From positions 1 to 53,479 of the forward strand of contig POSG01000022.1 of assembly GCA_003314535.1 (NCBI GenBank): a stretch of DNA of 53,479 nt. Reading direction: 5' to 3'. Positions 1 through 8,799 of this stretch are shown here, piece after piece. Source of the DNA: Geobacter sp. (GTDB taxonomy: Bacteria > Desulfobacterota > Desulfuromonadia > Geobacterales > Geobacteraceae). The position numbers were made by a program, and so were the translations under genes. The notes under the pieces were generated by a model that had not been told where the DNA came from, made no database searches, and saw nothing but the letters and a program-made list of their open reading frames with translations. Position 1 is the first letter of the stretch. The number at the start of each line of letters is the position of its first letter.

Positions 1-1076
1 GGCATCTGCCCGCCAGCCATGCCCATCATCTGCCGCAGTTCGTCCGGGTCGGACGACCTGCCCATGGCGTCGTCCAGCGTTATCATCCGCCGCTGGTAGA
101 GGTTCAGGAGCGACTGGTTCATGGTCTGCATGCCGAATTTTTCCTGCCCCACCTGCATCTGGGAATAGATCTGGTGCAGCTTGTCCTCGCGGATCAGGTT
201 CCTGATGGCCGGGTTGGGCACCATGATCTCCATGGCCATCGCCCTTCCCTTGCCGGACGCCTTTGGAATCAGCGTTTGGGAAAGGACCCCCTCAAGGACG
301 AAGGAGAGCTGGGCGCGGATCTGCGGCTGCTGGTAAGGCGGAAAAACATCGACGATACGGTTGATGGTCTGGACGCAGGAATTGGTGTGGAGGGTCGCGA
401 AGCAGAGATGGCCGGTCTCCGCCAGGGTCAGGGCCGCTTCTATGGTCTCCAGGTCGCGCATCTCGCCGATCAGGACCACGTCCGGGTCCTGGCGCAGCAC
501 GTATTTCAGCGCATGCTTGAAGCTCTTGGTGTCCGAGCCCACCTCGCGCTGGTTCACCAGGCAGCTCTTGTGGGGATGGAGAAACTCGATGGGGTCCTCT
601 ATGGTGACGATGTGGTCGTGACGCTCAATGTTGATCCGGTCCAGGATGGTCGCCAGGGTGGTCGACTTGCCGCTGCCGGTTGGGCCGGTGACCAGCACCA
701 GGCCGCGGGGCTTGTACACGAAGTCCTTGACGATGGGAGGAAGGCCTAGCTCCTCGAAAGACAGGATCTTGAAGGGAATGGTCCGGAACACCCCTGCCAC
801 TGCGCCGCGCTGGAGGAAGACATTGCCCCTGAAACGGGACAGCCCCTTGACGCCGAAGGACAGGTCAAGCTCGTTCTCTTCCTCGAACCTGTGCTTCTGG
901 TTGTCGGTCAGCACGCTGTAGCACAGCTGCTTGGTCTCCACCGGGCTGAGCGGCGGCATGTCAAGTGGAACCAGGGAGCCGTCGACCCTTATCTGTGGTG
1001 GTGTGTTTACCGTGAGGTGCAGGTCGGAACCGCCCCGCTCGATGAGCTGCTTCAACATTTCATGCAAATTTGCCAT
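1..1076 (-). CDS. pilT: Type IV pilus retraction ATPase PilT (3' end outside window)
   Basis: Cytoplasmic hexameric ATPase that powers pilus retraction (twitching motility, DNA uptake). I translated it from the minus strand; it starts with ATG at 1076 (MANLHEMLKQ...) behind a GGAGAAGG ribosome site and runs off the left edge, so only the last few codons should be missing. Visible: N-terminal PAS-like part with the family motif RGGSDLHL (residues ~14-21), Walker A GPTGSGKST at 131-139, Asp box/Walker B region with VLIGEMRDLET, and the His-box segment ETGHLCFATLHTN. The tail reads SSDPDELRQMMG, typical for PilT just before its end. It follows pilB by ~360 bases; that spacer holds repeats, so it may have its own promoter. 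Distinguished from PilB by the short N-terminus and absence of the cysteine cluster. Very confident. Confidence 0.95.
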   Translation of the reverse strand, partial: MANLHEMLKQLIERGGSDLHLTVNTPPQIRVDGSLVPLDMPPLSPVETKQLCYSVLTDNQKHRFEEENELDLSFGVKGLSRFRGNVFLQRGAVAGVFRTIPFKILSFEELGLPPIVKDFVYKPRGLVLVTGPTGSGKSTTLATILDRINIERHDHIVTIEDPIEFLHPHKSCLVNQREVGSDTKSFKHALKYVLRQDPDVVLIGEMRDLETIEAALTLAETGHLCFATLHTNSCVQTINRIVDVFPPYQQPQIRAQLSFVLEGVLSQTLIPKASGKGRAMAMEIMVPNPAIRNLIREDKLHQIYSQMQVGQEKFGMQTMNQSLLNLYQRRMITLDDAMGRSSDPDELRQMMGMAGGQM

Positions 1077-1116
1077 GGATCCTTCTCCCTGAGTCCAAAC
1101 ATTCAAAAATTGCCAA

Positions 1117-1142
1117 GTAGGGGCGCCCCCCTGTGGGCGCCC
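1117..1142 (+). repeat. GTAG-tipped REP-like hairpin, single unit
   Basis: GTAG followed by GGGCGCCC, a short CCCTGT loop and a second GGGCGCCC. The identical 26-base sequence occurs again at 8970-8995. A GTAG tetranucleotide at the foot of a GC-rich hairpin is the form of REP elements mobilised by RAYT (TnpA-REP) tyrosine transposases; no such transposase lies in this window. Confidence 0.6.
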
Positions 1143-1162
1143 TTCATCACGTATAAGCCTCG

Positions 1163-1208
1163 CCCCTCACCGGGCGCTGAGCGCCTCCCTCTCCCTGATG
1201 GCGAGGGG
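1163..1208 (+). repeat. CCCCTCACC/GAGGGG family intergenic repeat, single unit
   Basis: Begins CCCCTCACCGGGCGCTGAGC and ends with CCCTCTCCCTGATGGCGAGGGG. Related units are at 8911-8955 and as a head-to-head pair at 11246-11354. Role unknown. Confidence 0.6.
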
Positions 1209-1226
1209 ACAAGAAAGACCTTCCAG

Positions 1227-1433
1227 GTTTCCAGATCGGAAAGAGGGGATTTTGCGTCCTGGCAAGGAAATCAAGGGATTGCGCGGAGGCATACTGTTAG
1301 CATGTCGCACAAGCAATCACGCAGATTGACACAGCCAGGGCGGACAATCCAGCCTCACCGGATTGGACAGCAAGGGCTGCCCGTCAGGGTGAGGCCATCG
1401 GCCGAATCAAAAGCACCCTTTCCGGATGGAAAC
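1227..1433. repeat. Dispersed ~210-base repeat, copy A
   Basis: Shares long near-identical blocks with copy B at 11466-11679: a leading block with GTTTCCAGATCGGAA and GTCCTGGCAAG, a block TTGCGCGGAGGCATACT, and a core of ~85 bases that starts GACAATCCAGCCTCACCGG. The core can fold: CAATCC (1344-1349) pairs with GGATTG (1359-1364); the CCTCACC inside that loop (1352-1358) is complementary to GGTGAGG at 1388-1394; CAGC/GCTG (1367-1378) makes a second hairpin. Copies differ by indels between the blocks. In both places it lies upstream of a minus-strand gene (pilT, rnr). Nature unknown. Confidence 0.65.
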
Positions 1434-1435
1434 CG

Positions 1436-3142
1436 TTAGTCGTCCGCCATTGTCACCCGCAACACCTCTTCAAACGACGTAACCCCTTCCTTGAGCTTGG
1501 TGAGGCCCGATTGGCGCATGGTCTTCACCCCGAGGCGCATGGATTCCCGCTTGATCTCGGCAGTGTTGGCGCCGTTGAGGATCAGCTCCCGTATCTCGTC
1601 GAACATGGGCATGACCTGGTAGAAGCCGACCCTGCCCTTGTAGCCGGTGTTGTTGCACTTGGCGCATCCCTTGCCCTTGTAGCAGACGTATGAAGATGCC
1701 TCCTCGGGAGGACAGCCGGCATCGATGAGGGCTTGGGCCGGTACTTCCTCCACCTCGCGGCATTCCGTGCAGACGCGCCTGGCAAGACGCTGGGCGGTTA
1801 TCAGGTTGACCGCCGAAGCCACCAGGAACGGCTCGATCCCCATGTTGAGCAGACGGTTGATGGTGGAGGGCGCATCGTTGGTGTGCAGGGTCGACAAAAC
1901 CATGTGGCCCGTTAGCGCAGCCTTGACGCCGATCTCCGCGGTCTCGAAGTCGCGGATCTCGCCGATCATGATGATGTCCGGGTCCTGGCGCAGGAAGGAA
2001 CGGAGCGCAGCCGCGAAGTTGAGGCCGATGTCTTCATGCATCTGCACCTGGTTGATGCCGGCAAAGTTGAACTCCACCGGGTCTTCGGCGGTGGAGATAT
2101 TCTCGCTTGTCTTGTTCAGCTCAGCCAGGGCGGAATAGAGGGAAACCGTCTTGCCGCTTCCGGTCGGTCCGGTTACCAGGACCATGCCGAAGGGCTTGTG
2201 GATCGCATCCTGGAAGTACTTCAATGCCTGGGGCTCGTACCCCAGCTTGGTCATGTCCAGCTGGAGACTGGACTTGTCCAAAAGCCGCAGCACGATCTTC
2301 TCGCCGAACAGGGTGGGCAGCACGGACACGCGGAAATCCATGTCCTTCCCCCCGCCCAGCTTGATCTTGATGCGGCCGTCCTGGGGCAGCCTGCGCTCGG
2401 CGATGTCAAGCTCCGCCATGATCTTCAGGCGGGAGGTGATGGCGTTCTTCAGCTTCATGGGAGGCTTCATGACCTCGTAGAGAACACCGTCAATGCGGTA
2501 TCGGACCCGGAATATGCGCTCATAGGGTTCTATATGAATGTCGCTGGCTTTGCGCTTTATGGCATCGGACAGGATGAGGTTGACCAGCTTGACGACCGGG
2601 GCGTCTTCCGTGGCACGCTCCAGCGAGGATACGTCCACTTCCTCGTGATCGGCCACCACCTCCATGTCTTCCAGGTCCAGGCCGTCCATCATGTCGGCCA
2701 GGGACGCCGACTGGTCGTAGAACCTGTCGATGGCGGACTTGATGCCGCTGTCCGAGGCGACCACGACCTCCACGTTGTAGCCGGTCATGAACTTGATGTC
2801 GTCAATGGCAAAGATGTTGGAGGGGTCGCTCATGGCCAGGATGAGCGTGGATCCGGACCTGTTGACCGGGATTGCCTGGTATTTCTGCACCACCTCGACC
2901 GGGATCAGCTTGACCACCGCGGGATCTATGTCGAAATCGGCAAGGTTGATGGAGGGTACGCTGTACTGCTTGGAAAGAAAAGCCGTCAACTCCGGCTCGC
3001 TGATGAATCCGTCCTTGATGAGAATAGTGCCGAGCCTGAGCTGGCCGCCGGAGTTCTTCTGCTCCTCGAGGGCCTTCTGTAGCTGCTCCTTTGTGATCAA
3101 ATTGCTCCGGACAAGGAGCTCACCCATTCTGCTCGGCTGCAT
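1436..3142 (-). CDS. pilB: Type IV pilus extension ATPase PilB
   Basis: Cytoplasmic hexameric motor that drives pilus assembly. The frame is open up to 3169, but I choose ATG at 3142 (MQPSRMGELLV...) because GAGG sits 5 bases upstream and homologues begin there; the upstream ATG at 3169 has no ribosome site. About 568 residues, normal for PilB. N-terminal MshEN-type domain (roughly 1-140, which in homologues can bind c-di-GMP), Walker A GPTGSGKT near 325-332, Walker B region DIIMIGEIRD, His box TGHMVLSTLHTND, and a C-terminal zinc-type cysteine set (CTEC ... CAKC) characteristic of PilB and GspE, absent in PilT. Lies 48 bases after aroE in the same direction and may be cotranscribed with it. 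Very confident in family; in-pathway assignment to pili rather than type II secretion is supported by pilT next door. Confidence 0.95.
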   Translation of the reverse strand: MQPSRMGELLVRSNLITKEQLQKALEEQKNSGGQLRLGTILIKDGFISEPELTAFLSKQYSVPSINLADFDIDPAVVKLIPVEVVQKYQAIPVNRSGSTLILAMSDPSNIFAIDDIKFMTGYNVEVVVASDSGIKSAIDRFYDQSASLADMMDGLDLEDMEVVADHEEVDVSSLERATEDAPVVKLVNLILSDAIKRKASDIHIEPYERIFRVRYRIDGVLYEVMKPPMKLKNAITSRLKIMAELDIAERRLPQDGRIKIKLGGGKDMDFRVSVLPTLFGEKIVLRLLDKSSLQLDMTKLGYEPQALKYFQDAIHKPFGMVLVTGPTGSGKTVSLYSALAELNKTSENISTAEDPVEFNFAGINQVQMHEDIGLNFAAALRSFLRQDPDIIMIGEIRDFETAEIGVKAALTGHMVLSTLHTNDAPSTINRLLNMGIEPFLVASAVNLITAQRLARRVCTECREVEEVPAQALIDAGCPPEEASSYVCYKGKGCAKCNNTGYKGRVGFYQVMPMFDEIRELILNGANTAEIKRESMRLGVKTMRQSGLTKLKEGVTSFEEVLRVTMADD

Positions 3143-3190
3143 GTAAACCTCAATCGCCAGTTCTGGCATTGTAATGTACGGCTTGCGATA

Positions 3191-4084
3191 CTATTTTGAA
3201 AGGCCCCTAATGTCAAGATTTTGTTGTTGTTCAAGTTTTCTGAACAATGCGTTTTTCATGACCCCGGTCGGCGGCTTTTTCCCGATCCAGAGACGGAAAG
3301 CCGCCTCCCCCTGTGAAACCAGCATTCCGGCGCCATTGGCGCACTTCAGGCCCATCCTGCGGGCTGCGGCTAGCAAAGGGGTTTCTGCCGGCGTGTAAAC
3401 CATGTCATAAACCAGGAAGCCGGGGGAATTCTCAGGAAAGGGAATACATTCAAAATTCGTGCCGTTCATACCCACCGAAGTCGTGTTCACCAGGAGGCCG
3501 GTTGCAGCAGCATTCCGCTTCATATCATCTTCTTCGAGGGAGGAGAGGAAGTATTCCACCCGCGGGAAAAGCGCGGCAAAACGCTCGGCCAGGGATCGTG
3601 CCTTGTGAAGAGTCCGGTTGGCGATAATGATCCGTGATACTCCGGCCGTTGACAATGCAGCTATGGCGGCCTGGGCCGCGCCTCCGGCGCCCAGGAGCAT
3701 GACTGCCGCGCCCCGCGGGTCGAATGCCAGGTCCCTGACCAGTGAGTCAAGAAAACCGGTGGTGTCGGTATTGTGCCCGATCAGCAGGTCCCCGTCGCGG
3801 CAGACGGTATTGACCGCCCCGCATAATTCAGCGTCGGGGGAAACCCGGTCCAGGAAAGGAATGATCGCCGTCTTGTGGGGTATGGTGACATTGAACCCCC
3901 ATACTCCGAGCCTTCTCAGCCCCTCCACCGCAGGACCCAGATAATCCGGCTCAACTGGAAACGGCACATACACGTAATCCAATCCCATCTCCTCGATGGC
4001 CGCGTTCTGCATGGCCGGCGACAGCGAGTGTCCGACCGGCGACCCGATGATCCCCAGCACCCTGGTTGTTCCCGTTATATTCAT
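3191..4084 (-). CDS. aroE: Shikimate 5-dehydrogenase AroE
   Basis: Reduces 3-dehydroshikimate to shikimate with NADPH in aromatic amino acid/chorismate synthesis; cytosolic. 297 residues, slightly over the usual ~275. Shikimate-binding segment GSPVGHSLSPAMQN (about 15-28), catalytic Lys in the NVTIPHK motif (about 65-71), NTDTTGF (about 105-111) and glycine-rich NADP loop LLGAGGAAQA (about 130-139) are all present. Its ATG overlaps the stop of the upstream DUF2723 gene (ATGA, 4081-4084), so translation is probably coupled. An odd operon partner for membrane and pilus genes, but tight spacing argues for one transcript. Confidence 0.95.
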   Translation of the reverse strand: MNITGTTRVLGIIGSPVGHSLSPAMQNAAIEEMGLDYVYVPFPVEPDYLGPAVEGLRRLGVWGFNVTIPHKTAIIPFLDRVSPDAELCGAVNTVCRDGDLLIGHNTDTTGFLDSLVRDLAFDPRGAAVMLLGAGGAAQAAIAALSTAGVSRIIIANRTLHKARSLAERFAALFPRVEYFLSSLEEDDMKRNAAATGLLVNTTSVGMNGTNFECIPFPENSPGFLVYDMVYTPAETPLLAAARRMGLKCANGAGMLVSQGEAAFRLWIGKKPPTGVMKNALFRKLEQQQNLDIRGLSK

Positions 4085-5973
4085 GGCAGTTTCACATTCC
4101 TTTTCCGGAGAATCCGCTGGACATCATCCAGCAGGTTCCTGTCGATTGCCGCGGCGGCCCGCAGCTCCGTTATACCTTCCCGTAGCATGCCCCTGTCCAG
4201 CAACTCCTTTCCGCCTTCCATCCTGCTGTATGCATAGATCTGGATGGCCTTTACCGAATCCAGGTCACGGAAGGCAGCCGTATCAACCTCCGTTCCCCTG
4301 AGGGAATAGACATCCCACGTGGAGGCGTCGACCGTGGAAGCCGCGCCTGTCCGCCTTTTTTCCAGGCCGTAGCAGATTCCCCGTTGCCTGAGGACAAAGT
4401 TTCGATGATCCACGGAATAACGGGTGGAAAAATCGACGTAGACCGGCCTCTTGATCAGCTGCTCATCCTCGGCGACTCGGAGGATTTCCGCCAGCGGCCG
4501 CTTCCTGGTCCCGGCCTGCCGCAGTGCGCTTGACCGGAAGAGCTTCGGGAAGCCGTCCAGGTACCAGTCGAACTGGAGATGGGGCACATGGAGCAGGGCA
4601 AGGTCCTCGCGCATCCGTTCCACCCCCTGCAGGTACCAGAGAGGGAAAGCGCCGCTGTCGCCCCAGGTGAACAGGGCCGCGCCCGGAGGAAGCGACCTGA
4701 AGGTATTGACCGCATAATCGTATGCCAGGTAATTGTCATGCTGGTCATTGAAGCGATATCCGGCGAAGCACTGGAAAAGGGGCAGGACAACCACCAGCGG
4801 CAATACCCCGAAACGCCTGAGCATGGGGCGCATTTTCGCCATGCCGGCCACCCCGGCTGGCCGGGGACGGGCCAGGTGGAACATGCCGAGCCCTGCGAAT
4901 ACGGCCGCAAGCAGATACAGGGGAGTGAAAAATTCCTCGGTCAGGAAAATCATCTGTTCCGGCGTGTTCTGATAACCGACAACAAACGCCAGGAAAACCG
5001 CAACCGCAATTGCGCAGGAAACGATGAACTCGCCTGTTCTGCGGCGATAGCATAACGCTCCGGCAATCATCAGGGCGAAGCCGGCAAGGCCCAGCTCCCT
5101 GATCAGGTCGAACGCCGCAAGCTGGTTCAGGAACAGGGTCCAGTCCCGGTCCACGTGCTCCATGGGATAGCCCTTGCGGAGGAAACTCCACATGAAGCGG
5201 GACAGGGTCTGGGGGTCGCCCCAGTTGAGGATCGGCCCCCTGGTTGCTCGTACCGGCATATGCAGATACACGGAACAGCCGACAATGAAAAAGGCAAAGG
5301 CAATCAGCAGCTCCTTGATCCGCCCGATGAGCCGCCAGTCGGTCGCCAGGACCAGGAAGGCATACGAGGGAACAAGCAGCACGATGGTCTGGTGAGCACC
5401 CAGCGCCAGTCCGCACACAAATGCGCCCAGATAGACGTACGCCGGCTTTTCCTCCCCCCTGAGGTATCCTTCCCTCCATGCGAGCAGAAGCAGGAAAATG
5501 ACCGCTGCAAGGAACGACAGGAGCGGATAGGGCTTGTCATGGTTGGACTGCAGCCACAGCCTGGGAGTGAAGGCGAACAACAGCGCGGCAGAGAGGCATG
5601 CCAGCCTTCTGATCCTCCCTGTGGCCGCAGGTTCAGGGCCATCCTCCCCGGCTGCGGACAGGCGAAGCGTGAGCAGATAGACCCCCAGGCAGGCAAGGGA
5701 AGCAGACACTGCAGTCGCGAAATTGACGCGAAAAGCAATATCGCCGAACGGAAGGAACGTGAATACCTTGGCGTAGTTTACGAACAGCGGGTACCCCGGG
5801 GAATGCGGCGAGCCCAGGGAGGAGATGGCGGTTATGAATTCCCCGCTGTCGAAGAAAGTGACTGTGGGCGCCAGTGTGAGGAGATAGACCGCAAGGGGCA
5901 GCAAAAAGGCGGACACGCCAAAGGCATCGATCCGGCAGCCCGTATTTTCCCGACCCGGGATAGCCTTTTCCAT
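4081..5973 (-). CDS. DUF2723 multi-spanning membrane protein (glycosyltransferase-like)
   Basis: 630-residue membrane protein. The N-terminus carries the DUF2723 signature: a hydrophobic segment, LTLAPTVTFFDSGEF with the paired acidic residues (D, E), then SPHSPGYPLF, as in GT-C fold sugar transferases and TMEM260, an O-mannosyltransferase. About ten hydrophobic helices follow, then a soluble C-terminal part from about residue 400 with ALFTWGDSGAFPLWYLQG and an end resembling a helical repeat. Probable role: transfer of a lipid-linked sugar on the outer face of the inner membrane; acceptor unknown. Its start is one base after the stop of the flippase-like gene, and its stop overlaps aroE. The neighbour's flippase-like fold fits lipid-sugar handling, but that is inference. 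Confidence 0.8.
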   Translation of the reverse strand: MEKAIPGRENTGCRIDAFGVSAFLLPLAVYLLTLAPTVTFFDSGEFITAISSLGSPHSPGYPLFVNYAKVFTFLPFGDIAFRVNFATAVSASLACLGVYLLTLRLSAAGEDGPEPAATGRIRRLACLSAALLFAFTPRLWLQSNHDKPYPLLSFLAAVIFLLLLAWREGYLRGEEKPAYVYLGAFVCGLALGAHQTIVLLVPSYAFLVLATDWRLIGRIKELLIAFAFFIVGCSVYLHMPVRATRGPILNWGDPQTLSRFMWSFLRKGYPMEHVDRDWTLFLNQLAAFDLIRELGLAGFALMIAGALCYRRRTGEFIVSCAIAVAVFLAFVVGYQNTPEQMIFLTEEFFTPLYLLAAVFAGLGMFHLARPRPAGVAGMAKMRPMLRRFGVLPLVVVLPLFQCFAGYRFNDQHDNYLAYDYAVNTFRSLPPGAALFTWGDSGAFPLWYLQGVERMREDLALLHVPHLQFDWYLDGFPKLFRSSALRQAGTRKRPLAEILRVAEDEQLIKRPVYVDFSTRYSVDHRNFVLRQRGICYGLEKRRTGAASTVDASTWDVYSLRGTEVDTAAFRDLDSVKAIQIYAYSRMEGGKELLDRGMLREGITELRAAAAIDRNLLDDVQRILRKRNVKLP

Positions 5974-5974
5974 G

Positions 5975-7003
5975 TCAGGCCCTGTTCTTCAGGCCGGCAA
6001 GCGACAACCGGTCACGGACGAGGTAATAAAGTCCGAGAAGGGTTATGGGGAAGAAGTTGACCGCATGGATTACCAGGGCCACGCTGAGCGCCTTTTCCCC
6101 GGTCACGCCGAAGACGGTCAGGGCCTTGAAGCAGGCATAATGATATGTGCCGATATAACCGGGCGATGCGGGAACCATGACCGCTATCACCAGCAGAATC
6201 ATTATGAACAGCGAAGCGGCAAGCGGCAGTGATATGCCGAAGGAACGGAGCGCGAGATCTATGGGCCAGATGGCAAAGGCCCACACGATTGCCGACACCA
6301 GTAAGAGTGCGGCAATGCTCCGCGGGTGGAGCGACAGGCGGAGCCCGCCGATGAAAGATCCGAGGAGCGGTATGGCGCGGTCCGAGACACATGCCGGGAA
6401 CGGCTTGAGCAGCTTTCCGGCGAGGCGGACGGTCGCGGAAGCAGAGCGTTTGAGCAGTATCATGAACGCGACGAGTCCCAGGTAGGCCGCAAACGTCACG
6501 TATCCCCCCGTGACAAGGGCGGCCCTGACCCCCTCCTCTTCTCCCGGGACCTGCAGGGTCAGTAGTGTCGCCACCAGGATGCAGAGCACTGAAAGTCCGT
6601 CAAGAAGCCTGTCCAGGACCAGGGAAGCCAGCACCGTGCCTTTGTCGATGGCTTCCCGCTCTCCGAGCAGGTAAACGCGAATGAGCTCTCCGATTCGCGC
6701 AGGCAACAGGTTGTTTGCCATGTAGCCTACTATCGTGGCGGTGAAGCAATTGCTCAGCGATGTTTTCTTCTCTCCCGCAAGGAGAAGTTTCCACCGGTAT
6801 GCTCTCATGTAGTAGCTGAACATGGTGGCGGCAACCGCCGGCGCCATGAACCGCCAGTCCATCTGGCGGAATGCCTCCAAAAGCTTCCGCCCGTCCATGG
6901 AACGAAGCAGGATCGCCAGGAAAAAAACGCTGACCCCCATGCCGATCCAGAACTTCCACCCGGTAAGCATCGTTCCCCGGCGATTGTTCACCATTTCAGC
7001 CAT
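5975..7003 (-). CDS. Flippase-like (UPF0104 / LPG-synthase TM domain) membrane protein
   Basis: 342-residue integral membrane protein of the family that includes the transmembrane half of lysylphosphatidylglycerol synthase (PF03706). The signature is visible: a segment MDWRFMAPAVAATMFSYYMRAYRWKLLL (given here only as its key residues: paired aromatic/Arg near 50-75), then ATIVGYMANNLLPARIGELIRVYLLG and, later, VMVPASPGYIGTYHYA (about 290-305). Members flip or move lipids or lipid-linked sugars; substrate unknown here. Start ATG at 7003 overlaps the ribF stop by eight bases; an ATG at 6994 is an alternative. Between ribF and the DUF2723 gene, with which it may form a lipid-sugar export/glycosylation pair. 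Confidence 0.8.
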   Translation of the reverse strand: MAEMVNNRRGTMLTGWKFWIGMGVSVFFLAILLRSMDGRKLLEAFRQMDWRFMAPAVAATMFSYYMRAYRWKLLLAGEKKTSLSNCFTATIVGYMANNLLPARIGELIRVYLLGEREAIDKGTVLASLVLDRLLDGLSVLCILVATLLTLQVPGEEEGVRAALVTGGYVTFAAYLGLVAFMILLKRSASATVRLAGKLLKPFPACVSDRAIPLLGSFIGGLRLSLHPRSIAALLLVSAIVWAFAIWPIDLALRSFGISLPLAASLFIMILLVIAVMVPASPGYIGTYHYACFKALTVFGVTGEKALSVALVIHAVNFFPITLLGLYYLVRDRLSLAGLKNRA

Positions 7004-7943
7004 GATAGCGAATCACCCCGCTGTTGCGCAGCATTTCGCGGCAGGTTGCCACATCGTGCCTGATCGCCTCCTGCAGCGAGTGGATGCCGGAGAACGCTCT
7101 CTCGTCACGCACGCGGTCGACAAAATACACCCGAAGCCTCTTGGCGTAAAGGTCGCCGTCAAAATCCAGCAGGTGAACCTCGACCGTGACCATGGAGCCG
7201 TGAAAGGTAGGGTTGTTGCCGATATTGCAGGCTCCGTCCCAAACGTTTCCCTCCCCTTCCACCTTTACCGCATAAACTCCCGGTTCGGGAAGCAGTTCCT
7301 CCTCCACCCGGACATTGGCAGTGGGGAAACCGAGCAGCCTGCCCCGGTGGTAGCCGTGCACGACCTTGCCGCCCACGGAAAAATTGCGGCCCAGAAGGCG
7401 CACCACTCCCTTCACGTCCCCCTCGGCGATCATCTTTCTGACCATGCTGCTGCTGAAACCCTCGTCACCATTGCCGATCTGCTCCAGGACATCCACCGAG
7501 AAACCGAGCCCGGCGCCAAGGGTCCTCAGCAGAGAAGCATCCCCTTCCCTGTTCCGTCCGAAAGCGTAATCGTAACCTACGATTATTGCCTTCATGCCGA
7601 TGCGGCCCACAAGGATGTCGCGAACGAAATCCCCGGCCGGTATGGAGGCGAGGCAGCGGGAAAAGGGGATGGTCACCAGGAAGTCCACACCCGATTCCGC
7701 GATAAGCCGCTCTTTTTCCTCGTAGGTTGTGATGAGGCGGAAATCCCGCTCGGGAGCCAGCACCTTGAGCGGGTGGGGAAAGAACGTCACCACCACCGAG
7801 ACACAGCCCATGCGGGAAGACAGGTCCACAACCCTGCGGAATATCTCGCGATGGCCCAGGTGAACGCCGTCAAAGTTGCCGATCGTAACCACTGCGTTGC
7901 GAAGCCTGCCCGCTATTTCATCCAGAGTACGGTAAACAATCAT
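6996..7943 (-). CDS. ribF: Bifunctional riboflavin kinase / FMN adenylyltransferase RibF
   Basis: Makes FMN and then FAD from riboflavin and ATP. I start at ATG 7943 (MIVYRTLDEI...), 315 residues, because AAGG lies 8 bases upstream and homologues begin so; the frame is open to 8015 but that would run into tatC. N-terminal nucleotidyltransferase with TIGNFDGVHLGH (about 18-29), and the FAD synthetase motif VGYDYAFGRNREG (about 130-142); C-terminal riboflavin kinase with GRLLGFPTANV and, near 240-260, the segment DGACNIGNNPTF. Sixteen bases downstream of tatC, same operon. Confidence 0.95.
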   Translation of the reverse strand: MIVYRTLDEIAGRLRNAVVTIGNFDGVHLGHREIFRRVVDLSSRMGCVSVVVTFFPHPLKVLAPERDFRLITTYEEKERLIAESGVDFLVTIPFSRCLASIPAGDFVRDILVGRIGMKAIIVGYDYAFGRNREGDASLLRTLGAGLGFSVDVLEQIGNGDEGFSSSMVRKMIAEGDVKGVVRLLGRNFSVGGKVVHGYHRGRLLGFPTANVRVEEELLPEPGVYAVKVEGEGNVWDGACNIGNNPTFHGSMVTVEVHLLDFDGDLYAKRLRVYFVDRVRDERAFSGIHSLQEAIRHDVATCREMLRNSGVIRYHG

Positions 7944-7959
7944 TTCACGCCTTCGGGCA

Positions 7960-8799
7960 TTAGTCGGCCACCCTCTTTCTGCCGAACAGGTACGCCACCC
8001 AGATGCTGATTTCATACATGATATACATTGGCACCATTATCACGAACATGGTCACGAGGTCGGCATGGAATGCAGCGATGATGGCGCATGCGAGAACAGC
8101 GTATTTCCTGTTTTTCGCGAGGAACCCGCCCGTAACCAGCCCGAAGCGGGACAGGAGCAGCACCAGGACCGGCAGTTCGAAGATCAGGCCGAAGATCATG
8201 ATAAGCCGCAGGCAGAAATTGACATAGGCGCTCAAGCTGAACCAGCTTCTTAATCCCTCGGTCTCGTAAGAAAGGGAGAAGTTGATGATGACGGGCCAGA
8301 TGATGACCAGGAAAAACAGGGCGCCGATGCAAAAGCTCACGGTGGCGGTGCAGACAAAAGGCAGCAGCAATTTCTTTTCACCAGTTTTCAAGCCCGGCGC
8401 AACAAACATCCAGACCTGGTAAAAGACCAGGGGAAGCGAAAGGATGAAGCCAGCGATCAGGGATATCTTGCACTGCATGAAAAAAGGCTCCAGCGGCGCC
8501 GTGTAATTGAGCCGCCGGTCCGCTTCGCGTGCCGGGGCTGCCTCCTTCTGCAGGTCGAAGCTCTGGTAGATGGCGGGATAACGTTTGCGGGCCTCCAGGT
8601 AAATCCTGGCCTTCAGTTCGGTCAGGTAAGTGTGCCCGGTCAAAGGCTGCTCGATGAACACCAGGATATCGTCTGCCAGGTTCCAGGCGATACCCATGCC
8701 GATCACCACGGCGACACAGATAATGATGAGCCTTCTCCGCAGCTCGGCCAGGTGTTCGATGAACGGCAGCAATTTCTCATTTGCCATGGAATTTTCCAT
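7960..8799 (-). CDS. tatC: Sec-independent protein translocase TatC
   Basis: Membrane core of the twin-arginine pathway; receives folded proteins by their RR signal peptides. 279 residues, six helices. Hallmarks: FIEHLAELRRRLI at the cytoplasmic N-terminus, APLEPFF before helix 2, FYQVWMFVAPGLKTGEKK in the first cytoplasmic loop, and a Glu in FGLIFELPVL. The first periplasmic loop carries an extra ~25 residues (about 55-95, ARIYLEARKRYPAIYQSF) compared with short TatC proteins. Start could also be ATG at 8787 (MANEKLL...), which has GGAA upstream; the first ATG has a poor site. tatA/tatB are not in the window. First gene of the string tatC-ribF-flippase-DUF2723-aroE-pilB-pilT. Confidence 0.95.
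   Translation of the reverse strand: MENSMANEKLLPFIEHLAELRRRLIIICVAVVIGMGIAWNLADDILVFIEQPLTGHTYLTELKARIYLEARKRYPAIYQSFDLQKEAAPAREADRRLNYTAPLEPFFMQCKISLIAGFILSLPLVFYQVWMFVAPGLKTGEKKLLLPFVCTATVSFCIGALFFLVIIWPVIINFSLSYETEGLRSWFSLSAYVNFCLRLIMIFGLIFELPVLVLLLSRFGLVTGGFLAKNRKYAVLACAIIAAFHADLVTMFVIMVPMYIMYEISIWVAYLFGRKRVAD

Larger units (their letters stand above)
1077..1435. repeat. Repeat-filled spacer between pilB and pilT
   Basis: No gene is supported here. From left to right on the plus strand it holds a GTAG-tipped GC hairpin (1117-1142), one unit of the CCCCTCACC...GAGGGG family (1163-1208), and copy A of a ~210-base dispersed repeat (1227-1433) that ends two bases from the pilB stop codon. 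The same three element types recur around rnr (8800-9151 and 11204-11791). Confidence 0.75.

Noticed and set aside
1227-1433. Riboswitch call for the dispersed repeat
   Set aside because: No match to a riboswitch class I know, and no covariation between the two copies to support folding.
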